A DNA stretch of 64,000 bases from Maricaulis salignorans (lineage in GTDB: Bacteria > Pseudomonadota > Alphaproteobacteria > Caulobacterales > Maricaulaceae). How positions within the stretch are numbered: the first letter of the stretch is position 1; the number at the start of each line of letters is the position of its first letter. The notes under the pieces are model-generated. The model saw only the letters and a list, made by a program, of their open reading frames with translations. It had not been told where the DNA came from and made no database searches. The position numbers were made by a program, and so were the translations under genes. The stretch lies in contig NZ_FNHG01000003.1 of NCBI RefSeq assembly GCF_900103475.1, forward strand, positions 1-64,000, read 5' to 3'. Of this stretch, positions 44,441 to 53,441 are shown piece after piece.

Positions 44441-45693
44441 GTGCCCGCATCCTGCTGCTCGAAGATGATGAGAGCCTCAAACTCATCCTGTCGCGGGCCC
44501 TCAGTTCGGCCGGCTATCAGGTACGGGCCACGGCCTCGATTGATGCCGTACTCAACTGGGTTCGCGCCGGCGAGGGCGATCTTCTGCTCGCCGACGTCCT
44601 GCTTGATGGCACCAGCTTCCTGGAGAGCCTGGGGATGGTGAAGCGGCTGCGGGCCGATCTGCCGGTTATCGTCATGAGTGCCCAGACCACGGCGAGTACG
44701 GCGATCAGCGCCGAAAAGGGCGGCGTGTTCGAATACCTCCCCAAACCCTTTGATCTGGATCTGATGCTGACCACGATAGCCTCGGCGCTCGGTGATAGCC
44801 GCCGCCGTCAGCCAGACGGGAATTTGGCGGAGCCGACGGGACTGATCGGCCAGTCTTCGGCGATGCAGGCCACCTTCAAGGCCATTGGTCGCGCCGCGAC
44901 GAGTGGCGCGCATGTGATGATCAGTGGTGAGGCCGGAACCGGGAAACGCCAGGCGGCCAATGCCCTCCTGCGGGCGCGCGGCGTGAAGCCCGACGATGTC
45001 GCGCTGATCACGCCATCTCATCGGACCGAGGAAATTTTCAAATCGACGGCGGCAGCCGCACAATTGCTCTGGCTGCGGCTCGACGAATGGTCGCCGCAGC
45101 AGCAACGTGCCGCACGCGATGCGCTGGATACGGGCACGGGCCGCGTGATCGCGACACTTTCCACGCCCGGGAGTGCAGCGCTCGACAGTCGTCTGCTGGG
45201 CCGGTTGTCGGAATGCGTGGTGACCTTGCCGCCCCTGCGCGAACGGCCCAGCGATATCCCGGTCCTGTGCGACGCCTTCCTGAGTGAGTTCGCCGCGCGC
45301 GACAGCCAGGTGACACTGCAATTATCACCGCCGGCTCGGGCCTTGATCGACAAGGCTGACTGGCCCGGCAATGTCGTGGAATTGCGGGCCGTTCTCTCGC
45401 GCCTCTCCCTCTCCACCAGGGGGCGGTTGGCGGGTCCCGACGATGTCGCCCGCGCGATGATGCACGATCAACCCGATCAGAAGGATGAGTTGGAAGCGCA
45501 TGCCTCCCGTCTGGCCAGCGCTGCACTGGGCGCGCCGGACGCACGCCAGCTGGCGAGCGATGCGCTGGATCGCGCCCTGCTGGAGCAGGCGCTGGCCCGA
45601 TCCGAGGGCAATCGATCGAAGGCCGCCGAAATGCTTGGGGTCAACCGCAATACCCTGGCCCGGCGTCTGACCGAGTTGAGCGGGAAATCCTGA
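44437..45693 (+). CDS. ntrC: NtrC response regulator with degenerate AAA+ domain
   Basis: A 418-residue regulator, shorter than usual NtrC (about 470-480). The receiver domain is intact (Asp10-Asp11, phosphoacceptor Asp53 in LLADVLLDG, Lys103 in LPKPF). The AAA+ domain keeps a Walker A (GEAGTGK, 164-170) and a Walker B-like LRLDE (213-217). The block between them, normally carrying the sigma54-contacting GAFTGA loop, is missing. A Fis-type helix-turn-helix (NRSKAAEMLGVNRNTLARRL) ends the protein. Sigma54 activation is unlikely; action at sigma70 promoters, as in Rhodobacter capsulatus NtrC, is the better guess. Confidence 0.9.
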   Translation: MSARILLLEDDESLKLILSRALSSAGYQVRATASIDAVLNWVRAGEGDLLLADVLLDGTSFLESLGMVKRLRADLPVIVMSAQTTASTAISAEKGGVFEYLPKPFDLDLMLTTIASALGDSRRRQPDGNLAEPTGLIGQSSAMQATFKAIGRAATSGAHVMISGEAGTGKRQAANALLRARGVKPDDVALITPSHRTEEIFKSTAAAAQLLWLRLDEWSPQQQRAARDALDTGTGRVIATLSTPGSAALDSRLLGRLSECVVTLPPLRERPSDIPVLCDAFLSEFAARDSQVTLQLSPPARALIDKADWPGNVVELRAVLSRLSLSTRGRLAGPDDVARAMMHDQPDQKDELEAHASRLASAALGAPDARQLASDALDRALLEQALARSEGNRSKAAEMLGVNRNTLARRLTELSGKS

Positions 45694-45734
45694 GGTTTGT
45701 GGCTGCTGCGGCACGGGTGTTGATTTGATGCAAC

Positions 45735-48011
45735 ATGCGGGCAATGATGCCCGGCTTGCCAAGGAAGATATGGTTGAACAAATTGCCGTCCGGACCATTG
45801 ATCACAAACGTATCGCCACGCTCTGCTGCGCTCTTTGGCATTGGCTTCCTGTTGTCATTGACGGTGGTGGTTCTGACCGCGATCGCGATTCTCGGCGATG
45901 GCGCTGTCCTCGAGCCCGGTGATCGCCTGACCCTGGCCATCCTGGTCGGCAATTGCCTGCTTCTCTTCGCACTCGCTTCGGTCGTCTTTATTCGCCTGCG
46001 CCGACGGATGCGGGGGCGGCGGTTTGGCGAACCGGCTCCGCGCCTGCACTTGCGCTTCGTCGGTCTGTTTTCCCTGGCCGCGACGGCGCCGGCGATTTTC
46101 GCGGCCATGTTCCTCGGGCTGATCCTGACGCGCGGCGTGGAATACTGGTTTGGCGAACAGGTCAGCAGTTTTGTCGATACCGCCTCACGCACGGCCCAGG
46201 ACGTCTATTACCAGGAAGCCAATGTGACCCGCTCGCGGCTGACCGCATTGGTCAGCGCGATCGATAATGAGGAAGCGGCGACGCTCTTCACCTCAAGCCG
46301 GATTCAATACAATACGATTTTCGCCAGCTATGTGGCGCGCGCCCAACTCGCCGCCGCCTATATCGTGGACGCCCGCGGCGCCCGGATGGCCGAAGCCGAA
46401 TTCAGACCGAATGAAGTCTATATCCCGCCGACGCCGGATCTGTATGAGCGTGCCGAGGAGGGCGGTGTCGGAACCACCGGGCCCCTGTTTGCAACGCGCG
46501 CCGGGATTGAAGGCAGTGCCGACGCGATGCGGATGCTGTTCCGGCTGGAGAATTATGAAGGCGCCTATCTCTACGTCTCCCGCGAGATGGATATGAGCCT
46601 GTGGCGCGATATTCTCAATGCCAGCGACTCCCTTCGCACGGTGCGTGAGCATGAGGGCGAGGCCCGCGTCGTCTTCTTCCTGCTCTATGCCGAAGTGGTG
46701 GCACTGATCGTGATCGGTTCGCTCTGGCTGGCCCTGTCTGCAGCGACCCGCGTGGTCACCCCGATTTCAAGGCTGGTGGCCGCCGCGGAACGTGTGCGCC
46801 GCGGCGATCTGGATGCCCGCGTCCAGATGGGCCGTGAGGATGACGAGATCTCCGCCCTTGGCCGCGCCTTCAACCGGATGACCCGGCAATTGCGCAGCCA
46901 GCGCCGCGAGCTGATCGCTTCCCACGCAGAGTCCGAGCAGAGGCGCGCCTTCACCGAAGCTGTGCTGGCAGGTGTCAGCGCCGGCGTGTTGGGAATCGAT
47001 GGCGAAAACCGGGTCCGATTGATCAACCGCTCCGCTGTCGCCCATCTCGATCCGGGCACAGACGACCTGGTCGGAGCCCGAATTGAGGACATTGCCCCGG
47101 AGCTGAGCGAAATTGTCGCCCAGGCCCGTCGTCGACCGGGTTATGTTGCTGAAGCTCAGATTGATCTGAAGACGGCTGACGAGCAGATGCGCTATCTGTC
47201 GGCGCGCGCGACAATGGATGAAGAGGCCGGGTTGATCATTACGTTTGACGATGTCACCCGTCTGGTCACCGCCCAGCGCAATGCGGCCTGGCGCGAGGTT
47301 GCCCGTCGCATTGCCCATGAAATCAAGAATCCGCTGACCCCGATCCAGCTCTCCGCCGAACGGATCAAGCGCAAGTATCGCAAGGAAATCCTCACGGATG
47401 TCGAGACGTTCGACCGTTGTACCGACACCATTATCCGCCAGGTGAGCGATATCGGCCGCATGGTCGACGAGTTCTCCTCCTTCGCGCGGATGCCGGAGCC
47501 GAAAGTGGAGCCGGTGGAAATGAGCGAGCTGACCCAGGCGGCGACCTTCGCCCAGCGCGTCGCGACGCCGTCGGTCGACACCAGTTTCAAGCGCCCTGAG
47601 CGACCAATCCACGCCCTGTGTGATGCGCGCCTGTCCAGTCAGGCCCTCGCAAACATCCTCAAGAATGCCGCCGAGAGTGTCATGGCCCGGATGGAGAATG
47701 GCGTCGGCGATGACAGCCCGGGCCAGATCCGCGTCTCGCTGCGCGAGGAAGAGGGTTATGCGGTGATCGAGGTCTGCGATAACGGGCTCGGCTGGCCAAC
47801 GGCCAATCGCGAACGTCTGACCGAGCCCTATATGACGACACGTGAAAAGGGCACCGGCCTCGGCCTCGCCATCGTCAAGCGCGTCATGGAAGACCATAAG
47901 GGACGCCTCGAACTGGGCCTGCCGGAAAGCGGGCAGGGCGCTGTTGTTCGGCTGGTTTTCCCGCTGGCCGAGGATTCCACCACAGATTTACCGACGAAGA
48001 AGGAGGCCTGA
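45735..48011 (+). CDS. ntrY: Nitrogen-regulation sensor kinase NtrY
   Basis: A membrane histidine kinase, 758 residues. Three N-terminal helices lie at about 30-130, a periplasmic sensor region at about 130-310, and a further helix near 315-340. HAMP (VTPISRLVAAAERVRRGDL), PAS (AVLAGVSAGVLGIDGENRV), HisKA (VARRIAHEIKNPLTPIQLSA) and HATPase (ILKNAAESVM, VCDNGLGWP, TREKGTGLGLAIV) domains follow. It partners NtrX, encoded 3 bases after it. The start is uncertain: ATGs at 45735, 45744 and 45747 are possible and none has a strong ribosome site. Redox or nitrogen signals are reported for relatives. Confidence 0.92.
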   Translation: MRAMMPGLPRKIWLNKLPSGPLITNVSPRSAALFGIGFLLSLTVVVLTAIAILGDGAVLEPGDRLTLAILVGNCLLLFALASVVFIRLRRRMRGRRFGEPAPRLHLRFVGLFSLAATAPAIFAAMFLGLILTRGVEYWFGEQVSSFVDTASRTAQDVYYQEANVTRSRLTALVSAIDNEEAATLFTSSRIQYNTIFASYVARAQLAAAYIVDARGARMAEAEFRPNEVYIPPTPDLYERAEEGGVGTTGPLFATRAGIEGSADAMRMLFRLENYEGAYLYVSREMDMSLWRDILNASDSLRTVREHEGEARVVFFLLYAEVVALIVIGSLWLALSAATRVVTPISRLVAAAERVRRGDLDARVQMGREDDEISALGRAFNRMTRQLRSQRRELIASHAESEQRRAFTEAVLAGVSAGVLGIDGENRVRLINRSAVAHLDPGTDDLVGARIEDIAPELSEIVAQARRRPGYVAEAQIDLKTADEQMRYLSARATMDEEAGLIITFDDVTRLVTAQRNAAWREVARRIAHEIKNPLTPIQLSAERIKRKYRKEILTDVETFDRCTDTIIRQVSDIGRMVDEFSSFARMPEPKVEPVEMSELTQAATFAQRVATPSVDTSFKRPERPIHALCDARLSSQALANILKNAAESVMARMENGVGDDSPGQIRVSLREEEGYAVIEVCDNGLGWPTANRERLTEPYMTTREKGTGLGLAIVKRVMEDHKGRLELGLPESGQGAVVRLVFPLAEDSTTDLPTKKEA

Positions 48012-48014
48012 CCG

Positions 48015-49427
48015 ATGGCACGTGACATCCTGATTGTGGATGACGAGGCGGATATCCGCGAATTGATCGGCGGCCTGCTGGAAGATGAAGGCTATGAGAC
48101 GCGTGGCGCGGCCGATTCCGACGGTGCGATGCGCGAATTCCAGGCCCGGCAGCCATCCCTGATCATCCTCGATGTGTGGCTGCAGGGCAGCCGGCTGGAC
48201 GGTCTTGAATTGCTCGATGAATTTCGCGCGATCGACCCGGATCTGCCGATTGTTGTCATCTCCGGTCACGGTACGATCGAGACAGCCGTCGCGGCAATCC
48301 GCAAGGGCGCCTATGATTTCATCGAGAAGCCGTTCAAGAGCGACAAGCTTCTGCTCACCCTGTCGCGGGCGCTGGAAACCAGCCGCCTGCGCACGGAGAA
48401 CGCACAATTGCGCGCGCGCAGCGATGTCCAGAACGCGCTGATCGGCAATTCCACCGGCATCGTCCAGATGCGCCAATTGATCGAGCGCGTCGGGCCGACC
48501 AATAGCCGCGTTCTGATCAAGGGGCCGTCGGGTGCCGGCAAGGAACTCGTGGCGCGGTTGATCCACGAGAAATCGCCGCGTTGCAGCTCGGATTTCGTTG
48601 CCGTCAGCGCCCCGGGCATGTCGCCTGAAGCGTTTGACGAGGAATTGTTCGGCCGCGAGAATGAGGACGGCACGATCAAGCGCATCGGTCTGCTCGAACG
48701 CGCCCATGGCGGTACGCTCTTCCTCGACGAGATCGCGGACATGCCGCGTGAGACACAATCAAAACTTCTGCGCCTGCTGGTCGAACAGCGTTTCCGGCGC
48801 ATTGGCGGGACCGCCGATGTCGAGGTCAATGTGCGCGTGATTTCCAGCTCCTCGCAGGAATTGCGCGTCCGGATCGAGGAGGGGAAATTCCGCGAAGACC
48901 TCTATCATCGCCTCGCGGTGGTTCCTGTTGTCGTGCCGGCACTGGCCGAGCGGCGTGAGGACATTCCTGAACTGGTCGAGCATTTCGTCACCCGCCTGAC
49001 GCATTCGGCCGGCTTGCCGCGGCGCAGTTTCGGGGCGGATGTGATGGCCGCGCTTCAAGCCCATGGCTGGCCCGGGAACGTCCGGCAATTGCGTAATAAT
49101 ATCGAGCGCTTGCTCATCCTGGCGACGGGGTCGCAAACCGCACCGATCACGCTGGAATCGCTGCCGTCAGAAGTGGTAACACGGGATTCGGCTGAGGCCG
49201 GGTTCGATGCGGAGAAGATGATTGCGCTGTCGCTGCGCGAGGCGCGCGAGAATTTCGAGCGCGAATACCTGCGCGCCCAGATTGACCGTTTCGGCGGCAA
49301 TATTTCGCGCACGGCGGCCTTTATCGGAATGGAGCGTTCGGCCTTGCATCGCAAGCTCAAATCGCTCAGCGTCGGTGGCAATCCACGGGATGCCGGGACC
49401 GGCGGTCAGACGGACAAGACACCATGA
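48015..49427 (+). CDS. ntrX: Response regulator NtrX
   Basis: A 470-residue NtrC-family regulator. The receiver has Asp10-Asp11, the phospho-Asp in LIILDVWLQGSRLDG and the Lys in FIEKPF. The AAA+ domain has Walker A GPSGAGKE and Walker B GGTLFLDEIADMP. The GAFTGA loop is replaced (ELFGRENEDGTIKRIG), as known for several alphaproteobacterial NtrX proteins. A C-terminal Fis HTH ends in IGMERSALHRKLKSL. NtrX orthologues affect envelope, cell cycle and nitrogen genes. Its stop overlaps trkA (ATGA). Confidence 0.93.
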   Translation: MARDILIVDDEADIRELIGGLLEDEGYETRGAADSDGAMREFQARQPSLIILDVWLQGSRLDGLELLDEFRAIDPDLPIVVISGHGTIETAVAAIRKGAYDFIEKPFKSDKLLLTLSRALETSRLRTENAQLRARSDVQNALIGNSTGIVQMRQLIERVGPTNSRVLIKGPSGAGKELVARLIHEKSPRCSSDFVAVSAPGMSPEAFDEELFGRENEDGTIKRIGLLERAHGGTLFLDEIADMPRETQSKLLRLLVEQRFRRIGGTADVEVNVRVISSSSQELRVRIEEGKFREDLYHRLAVVPVVVPALAERREDIPELVEHFVTRLTHSAGLPRRSFGADVMAALQAHGWPGNVRQLRNNIERLLILATGSQTAPITLESLPSEVVTRDSAEAGFDAEKMIALSLREARENFEREYLRAQIDRFGGNISRTAAFIGMERSALHRKLKSLSVGGNPRDAGTGGQTDKTP

Positions 49428-50797
49428 AAGCGATCGTATGCGGGGCAGGGCAGGTCGGGGTCGGGATTGCCCGGGCCTTGGCGCGTGAGGGCAACGCGGT
49501 CACTGTCGTCGACTGGTCGACATCGCTGATCGACAATGTTGTCACCGAGCTCGATGTCCGCGGTGTTGTCGGTCACGGCTCGCATCCCGACGTGCTCGAG
49601 CGCGCCGGCGCGGCGGAAGCCGATCTTCTGGTAGCCGTCACCCATTCCGACGAAACCAATATGGTGGCCTGCCAGGTCGCGCATTCCCTGTTTAATACGC
49701 CGATGCGGATTGCCCGCGTGCGGGCGCAGAATTATCTCGACCCGGCCTGGGGGGATTTATTCAGCACCGGCAATCTCCCCGTCGACGTGGTGATTTCGCC
49801 CGAACTGGAGGTCGGCCGTGCCATCCTGCAGCGCGTCGAGACACCGGGCGCCTTCAATACGGCGGTTTTTTCCGGCGGACGGGTGCAATTGCTCGGGCTG
49901 AGGCTGGATGAGAATTCGCCCGTTGCCGGTTCGACGACCGAGCAATTGATGGAGCTTTTTCCGGACTTGCGGGTCGCCGTGGTTGGCGTGCAGCGCGAAC
50001 AGACCCTGTTTATTCCCAAGCGCACCGACCCGCTGCTGGCCGGCGATGACGTCTATGTCGTCACCGAGAGCGCGCATGTGAAGCGCGTACTCGATATTTT
50101 CGGGCGCAGTGCCGAGAAAATCCGCCGTGTTGTGGTGATCGGCGCCGGCAATATCGGCGTCTATGTCGCCAGGGCGCTGGAACGCGCCGGCGGCATCAAG
50201 GTGCGACTGGTCGAGGCCAGCAAGGAGCACGCGGAAGCTGCGGCCGAGCGCCTGAAAAAGACGGTTGTCCTGCATGGTGACGGGCTGGATGCGCGTCTGA
50301 TGCGCGAGGCCGGCGTGCCCGATGCCGAACTGGTGGTCTGCGTCACCAATGACGACAAGGTCAATATGCTGTCGGCGGTGATGGCCAAGCGGGAAGGGGC
50401 GAAGCGGGCGCTCAGCCTGATCAATGAGCGCGCCTTCGAATCCCTGCGTGAACCGCTCGGCATCGACGTTTTGATCGACCCGCGCGCGACGACAGTTTCG
50501 ATCATCCTGCAGCATATCCGCCGTGGACGGATTACCGGCTTGCAGAGCCTGGGTGGCGGCCTGGCCGAGGCGCTTGAGGGGATTGCCCTGTCGACCTCGC
50601 CGCTGGTCGGCAAATCGCTCAACGAGCTGGAGCTGCCCGATGGCGTGGCGCTGGGTGCCGTGGTTCGCGGGGACCGGGTCCTGCTGGCGTGCGATGAAGG
50701 CCGGATCCGCGAGAATGACCGGGTCCTTCTGTTCTGCAATACCGCGCTGATTCCCAAGGTTGAGCATCTCTTCCGCGTCAGCCTCGAGTATTTTTAG
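49424..50797 (+). CDS. trkA: Trk potassium uptake regulatory subunit TrkA
   Basis: A cytoplasmic NAD-binding gating ring subunit for the TrkH potassium channel. It is 457 residues, with two RCK halves: Rossmann VCGAGQVGVGIARALAREG (N-half) and VVIGAGNIGVYVARALERAG (C-half), each followed by a TrkA-C domain. Overlap with ntrX and the adjacent trkH give the classic alphaproteobacterial ntrX-trkA-trkH string. Confidence 0.95.
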   Translation: MKAIVCGAGQVGVGIARALAREGNAVTVVDWSTSLIDNVVTELDVRGVVGHGSHPDVLERAGAAEADLLVAVTHSDETNMVACQVAHSLFNTPMRIARVRAQNYLDPAWGDLFSTGNLPVDVVISPELEVGRAILQRVETPGAFNTAVFSGGRVQLLGLRLDENSPVAGSTTEQLMELFPDLRVAVVGVQREQTLFIPKRTDPLLAGDDVYVVTESAHVKRVLDIFGRSAEKIRRVVVIGAGNIGVYVARALERAGGIKVRLVEASKEHAEAAAERLKKTVVLHGDGLDARLMREAGVPDAELVVCVTNDDKVNMLSAVMAKREGAKRALSLINERAFESLREPLGIDVLIDPRATTVSIILQHIRRGRITGLQSLGGGLAEALEGIALSTSPLVGKSLNELELPDGVALGAVVRGDRVLLACDEGRIRENDRVLLFCNTALIPKVEHLFRVSLEYF

Positions 50798-50802
50798 ACG
50801 CC

Positions 50803-52206
50803 ATGGCCCTGGCTGCACTCCTCCGGCCACTCGCCGCACTCTGGGTCGCCCTCGGACTCGTCGCCGCACTTGTCGGTCTGGCGGCCTTTGGGCTTGGAGA
50901 GCGGCATCTGGCGCCGTTGTTTGGCGCGACCCTGGTGGTCGGTGTGGTTCCCGGATGCCTTATCCTCGCAGCCACACGCAGCATGCCCGTGGGCGCCAGC
51001 GCCCTGGATGCCCTCGTGCTCGGCTTGCTGGCCTGGATCACCATCCCGCTGCTGGCCGCGGTGCCGTTTTACCTTTCGGGCTATTTTGATCCGGTCGACT
51101 CCCTGTTCGAGGCCTATTCCTCGGTCACGACGACGGGCGCGATCCTGCTGCCGCCCGAAGACCTGCCGCGCTCGCTCGTATTGTGGCGCGCCGTGTTGTC
51201 CTGGCTGGGTGGGTTCGCGACGGTCTTGCTGGCGATCGCGGTATTCGCAGCGCTCGACAGCGATATTCCGGCGATCCGCCGCTCAACCCTGCTGACGATC
51301 CAGCCCGATGACGTCTTCTCACACCTCCGCCTCGCCGCGACCCGGATTTTTCTTGTGTATGCCGTGCTGACCTCCGTCATCTGGCTGGCGCTCATCCTGA
51401 CGGGCAATGCGCCCTTTGTCGCCATCACCCTGGCGTTCGGCTCGATTTCCACGGGCGGCTATGCCCCGTTTTCCGGCGGCCTGGATGAGCATCTCGGTGC
51501 CGTGTCCATCACCCTTGTGATGCTGGGCTGCCTGGTCGGCGCGGTGAATTTCTCGCTGTATTGGGACGCATTGCGCGACCGCAAGGCCTGGCTCGATATC
51601 GATCTGGCGGGGATCGCCATTCTCGTCACCGTGCTGGCTGCCTTTTTCATCATCGCCAGCCCGGGGCATTTATTGCAGAACCTAGCCCGCTCGGTATTCG
51701 TCGTCACCACAAGTGGCTATGCCTATGGCACGGCGGCGATGCCGGTGCTGGTGGCGGCGATCTTCATCGCCATGATTGGCGGTGCCGCCGGATCGACCAC
51801 GGGCGGCATCAAGATTTCGCGGATCATGCTGTTGTGGCGGCGCATGGACGTCGAGCTGGCGACGCTCGCCGATCCGTCCATTGTCCGCCCGATGAGTTTT
51901 CGCGCGCGGCCGGCACCCGACCGGGCGCTGATCGCGATCTGGTCCTATGTCCTGGCCTTCCTGTTTGCGCTGGGCATCGGGACCATCTTGCTGACGCTGA
52001 GCGGACTCAATTTCGAGCATGGCTTCATCGCCATGGCGGCGGCGCTGGCGAATGTCGGCCCGCTCTACCAGGAGGCGGCGATCGGCTGGGACTGGGACCG
52101 GATGAGCGATGGCGCCAAGCTTGTCCTCATTCCGGCCATGATTCTGGGGCGTTTGGAGGTGCTGGCAGCTCTGGCGGCTGTCTGGGCGCTGTTTATCAGG
52201 AAGTGA
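50803..52206 (+). CDS. trkH: Trk potassium transporter membrane subunit TrkH
   Basis: A polytopic channel subunit for potassium uptake, 467 residues, with helix-pore-helix repeats. Four selectivity-filter segments can be seen: SVTTTGA, SISTGGY, TTSGYA and ALANVGP. The conserved Gly/Ser loop GGAAGSTTGGIKISR lies in the middle membrane region. It starts 5 bases after trkA. Length is slightly below the E. coli protein (483). Confidence 0.95.
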   Translation: MALAALLRPLAALWVALGLVAALVGLAAFGLGERHLAPLFGATLVVGVVPGCLILAATRSMPVGASALDALVLGLLAWITIPLLAAVPFYLSGYFDPVDSLFEAYSSVTTTGAILLPPEDLPRSLVLWRAVLSWLGGFATVLLAIAVFAALDSDIPAIRRSTLLTIQPDDVFSHLRLAATRIFLVYAVLTSVIWLALILTGNAPFVAITLAFGSISTGGYAPFSGGLDEHLGAVSITLVMLGCLVGAVNFSLYWDALRDRKAWLDIDLAGIAILVTVLAAFFIIASPGHLLQNLARSVFVVTTSGYAYGTAAMPVLVAAIFIAMIGGAAGSTTGGIKISRIMLLWRRMDVELATLADPSIVRPMSFRARPAPDRALIAIWSYVLAFLFALGIGTILLTLSGLNFEHGFIAMAAALANVGPLYQEAAIGWDWDRMSDGAKLVLIPAMILGRLEVLAALAAVWALFIRK

Positions 52207-52210
52207 GCCA

Positions 52211-53059
52211 TTGACGCGTTTTGCCTATGTGAACGGGCGCTACCTGCCCCAGGACGAGGCCTTGATCCATATCGAGGATCGCGGCTTCCAATTCGCCGAT
52301 GCGATTTATGAGGTGTGGAGCGTGCGCTCGGGCGAATTGCTCGATGCTGACGGGCATTTCGGACGGCTCGAGCGCTCGCTCGCCGAATTACGCATCACCA
52401 ATCCGAAATCCCGGGCCGGCTATCGGCTGGTGATTGCCGAGCTTCTGCGCCGCAACCGGGTCCGGGATGGTCTGGTCTATCTTCAGGTTTCGCGCGGACG
52501 GGCGCGCCGGGACCATGCCTTTCCCGCGGCCCAGACCCGACCGACCGTGGTGATGACCGCCAAACGTCTCGATCCGGCAGCCGCCGACCGGCGTGCGGAT
52601 CATGGGGTCGCGGTGATCACGCGGCCTGATCAGCGTTGGGCGCGCTGCGACATCAAGACCGTCAATCTCCTGCCCAATGTCCTGGCGAAACAGGCCGCAA
52701 TCGAAGCCGGCGCGGCTGAGGCCTGGCTGGTGGATGAAGCCGGCAAGGTCACCGAGGGCAGTTCGACCAATGCCTGGATCCTGAATGCCGAGGGGGTGCT
52801 GGTAACGCGGCAGGCCGATCACGCCATCCTGCATGGCATTACCCGCTCGACCATCATGAATCGCGCCGCCGCCCTGGGCTATCGTGTGGAGGAAAGGGCC
52901 TTTTCCGTTGAGGAGGCGCAAACGGCCCGCGAAGCCTTCATGACGTCAGCGACGACATTTGTGACGGCGATCACCAGTATTGATGGCCGGCCGGTGGGAA
53001 ATGGGGCGCCTGGATCGGTCGCTATCGCGCTGCGGGAGGCCTATCTGGAATCCCTGTGA
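52211..53059 (+). CDS. dat: D-amino-acid transaminase-like class IV aminotransferase
   Basis: A PLP fold-type IV enzyme, 282 residues: [22 protein letters not shown] near the start, the PLP Lys in [18 protein letters not shown], the Glu in [13 protein letters not shown] and the phosphate-binding GITRSTIM and [10 protein letters not shown]. Motifs match D-alanine transaminase more than branched-chain aminotransferase, supporting D-glutamate/D-alanine supply for peptidoglycan; substrate is inferred. The start is TTG (52211), with GGAAGTGAG upstream. The order trkH-dat-hfq is common in alphaproteobacteria. Confidence 0.85.
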   Translation: MTRFAYVNGRYLPQDEALIHIEDRGFQFADAIYEVWSVRSGELLDADGHFGRLERSLAELRITNPKSRAGYRLVIAELLRRNRVRDGLVYLQVSRGRARRDHAFPAAQTRPTVVMTAKRLDPAAADRRADHGVAVITRPDQRWARCDIKTVNLLPNVLAKQAAIEAGAAEAWLVDEAGKVTEGSSTNAWILNAEGVLVTRQADHAILHGITRSTIMNRAAALGYRVEERAFSVEEAQTAREAFMTSATTFVTAITSIDGRPVGNGAPGSVAIALREAYLESL

Positions 53060-53165
53060 CCGGGCGATGTTCAAATCAACTCAGCGGCGTGGTTGCGGCC
53101 AAGGCCTGGCGCTGTATACGCTGACAGCCGAATCGCTATTATTGTGCGGCGCAAGCGGAGCAATC

Positions 53166-53441
53166 ATGTCTCAAGATAAAAAACAAAACCTTCAAGACGT
53201 CTTCCTCAATTCTGTGCGTAAGACGAAGACCCCGCTCACCATCTTCCTCATCAATGGCGTCAAGCTGCAGGGTGTGGTAACCTGGTTCGACAATTTCTGC
53301 GTCCTGCTTCGCCGGGACGGCTTGTCACAGCTGGTCTACAAGCACGCCATTTCGACCATCATGCCAGCCCAGCCGGTTTCGCTGTTTGAAGCCGAACGGA
53401 CCGATGATGACGAAGCAGAGCCCGAGAGCTTCAACGATTGA
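53166..53441 (+). CDS. hfq: RNA chaperone Hfq
   Basis: A hexameric Sm-like protein that helps small RNAs pair with mRNAs. It is 91 residues. Sm1 motif: [32 protein letters not shown]. Sm2: [12 protein letters not shown], the YKHAI signature. A short acidic tail ([11 protein letters not shown]) follows. ATG at 53166 starts [11 protein letters not shown], the usual N-terminus. It overlaps hflX by TTGA. Confidence 0.98.
   Translation: MSQDKKQNLQDVFLNSVRKTKTPLTIFLINGVKLQGVVTWFDNFCVLLRRDGLSQLVYKHAISTIMPAQPVSLFEAERTDDDEAEPESFND

Noticed and set aside
46767-47897. Antisense 376-residue frame within ntrY
   Set aside because: It is a shadow of the NtrY kinase domains on the other strand, without a start site or a recognisable domain.
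53121-53142. Possible hfq promoter (CTGACA ... TATTAT)
   Set aside because: The two boxes are only 10 bases apart, too close for a sigma70 promoter; not annotated.
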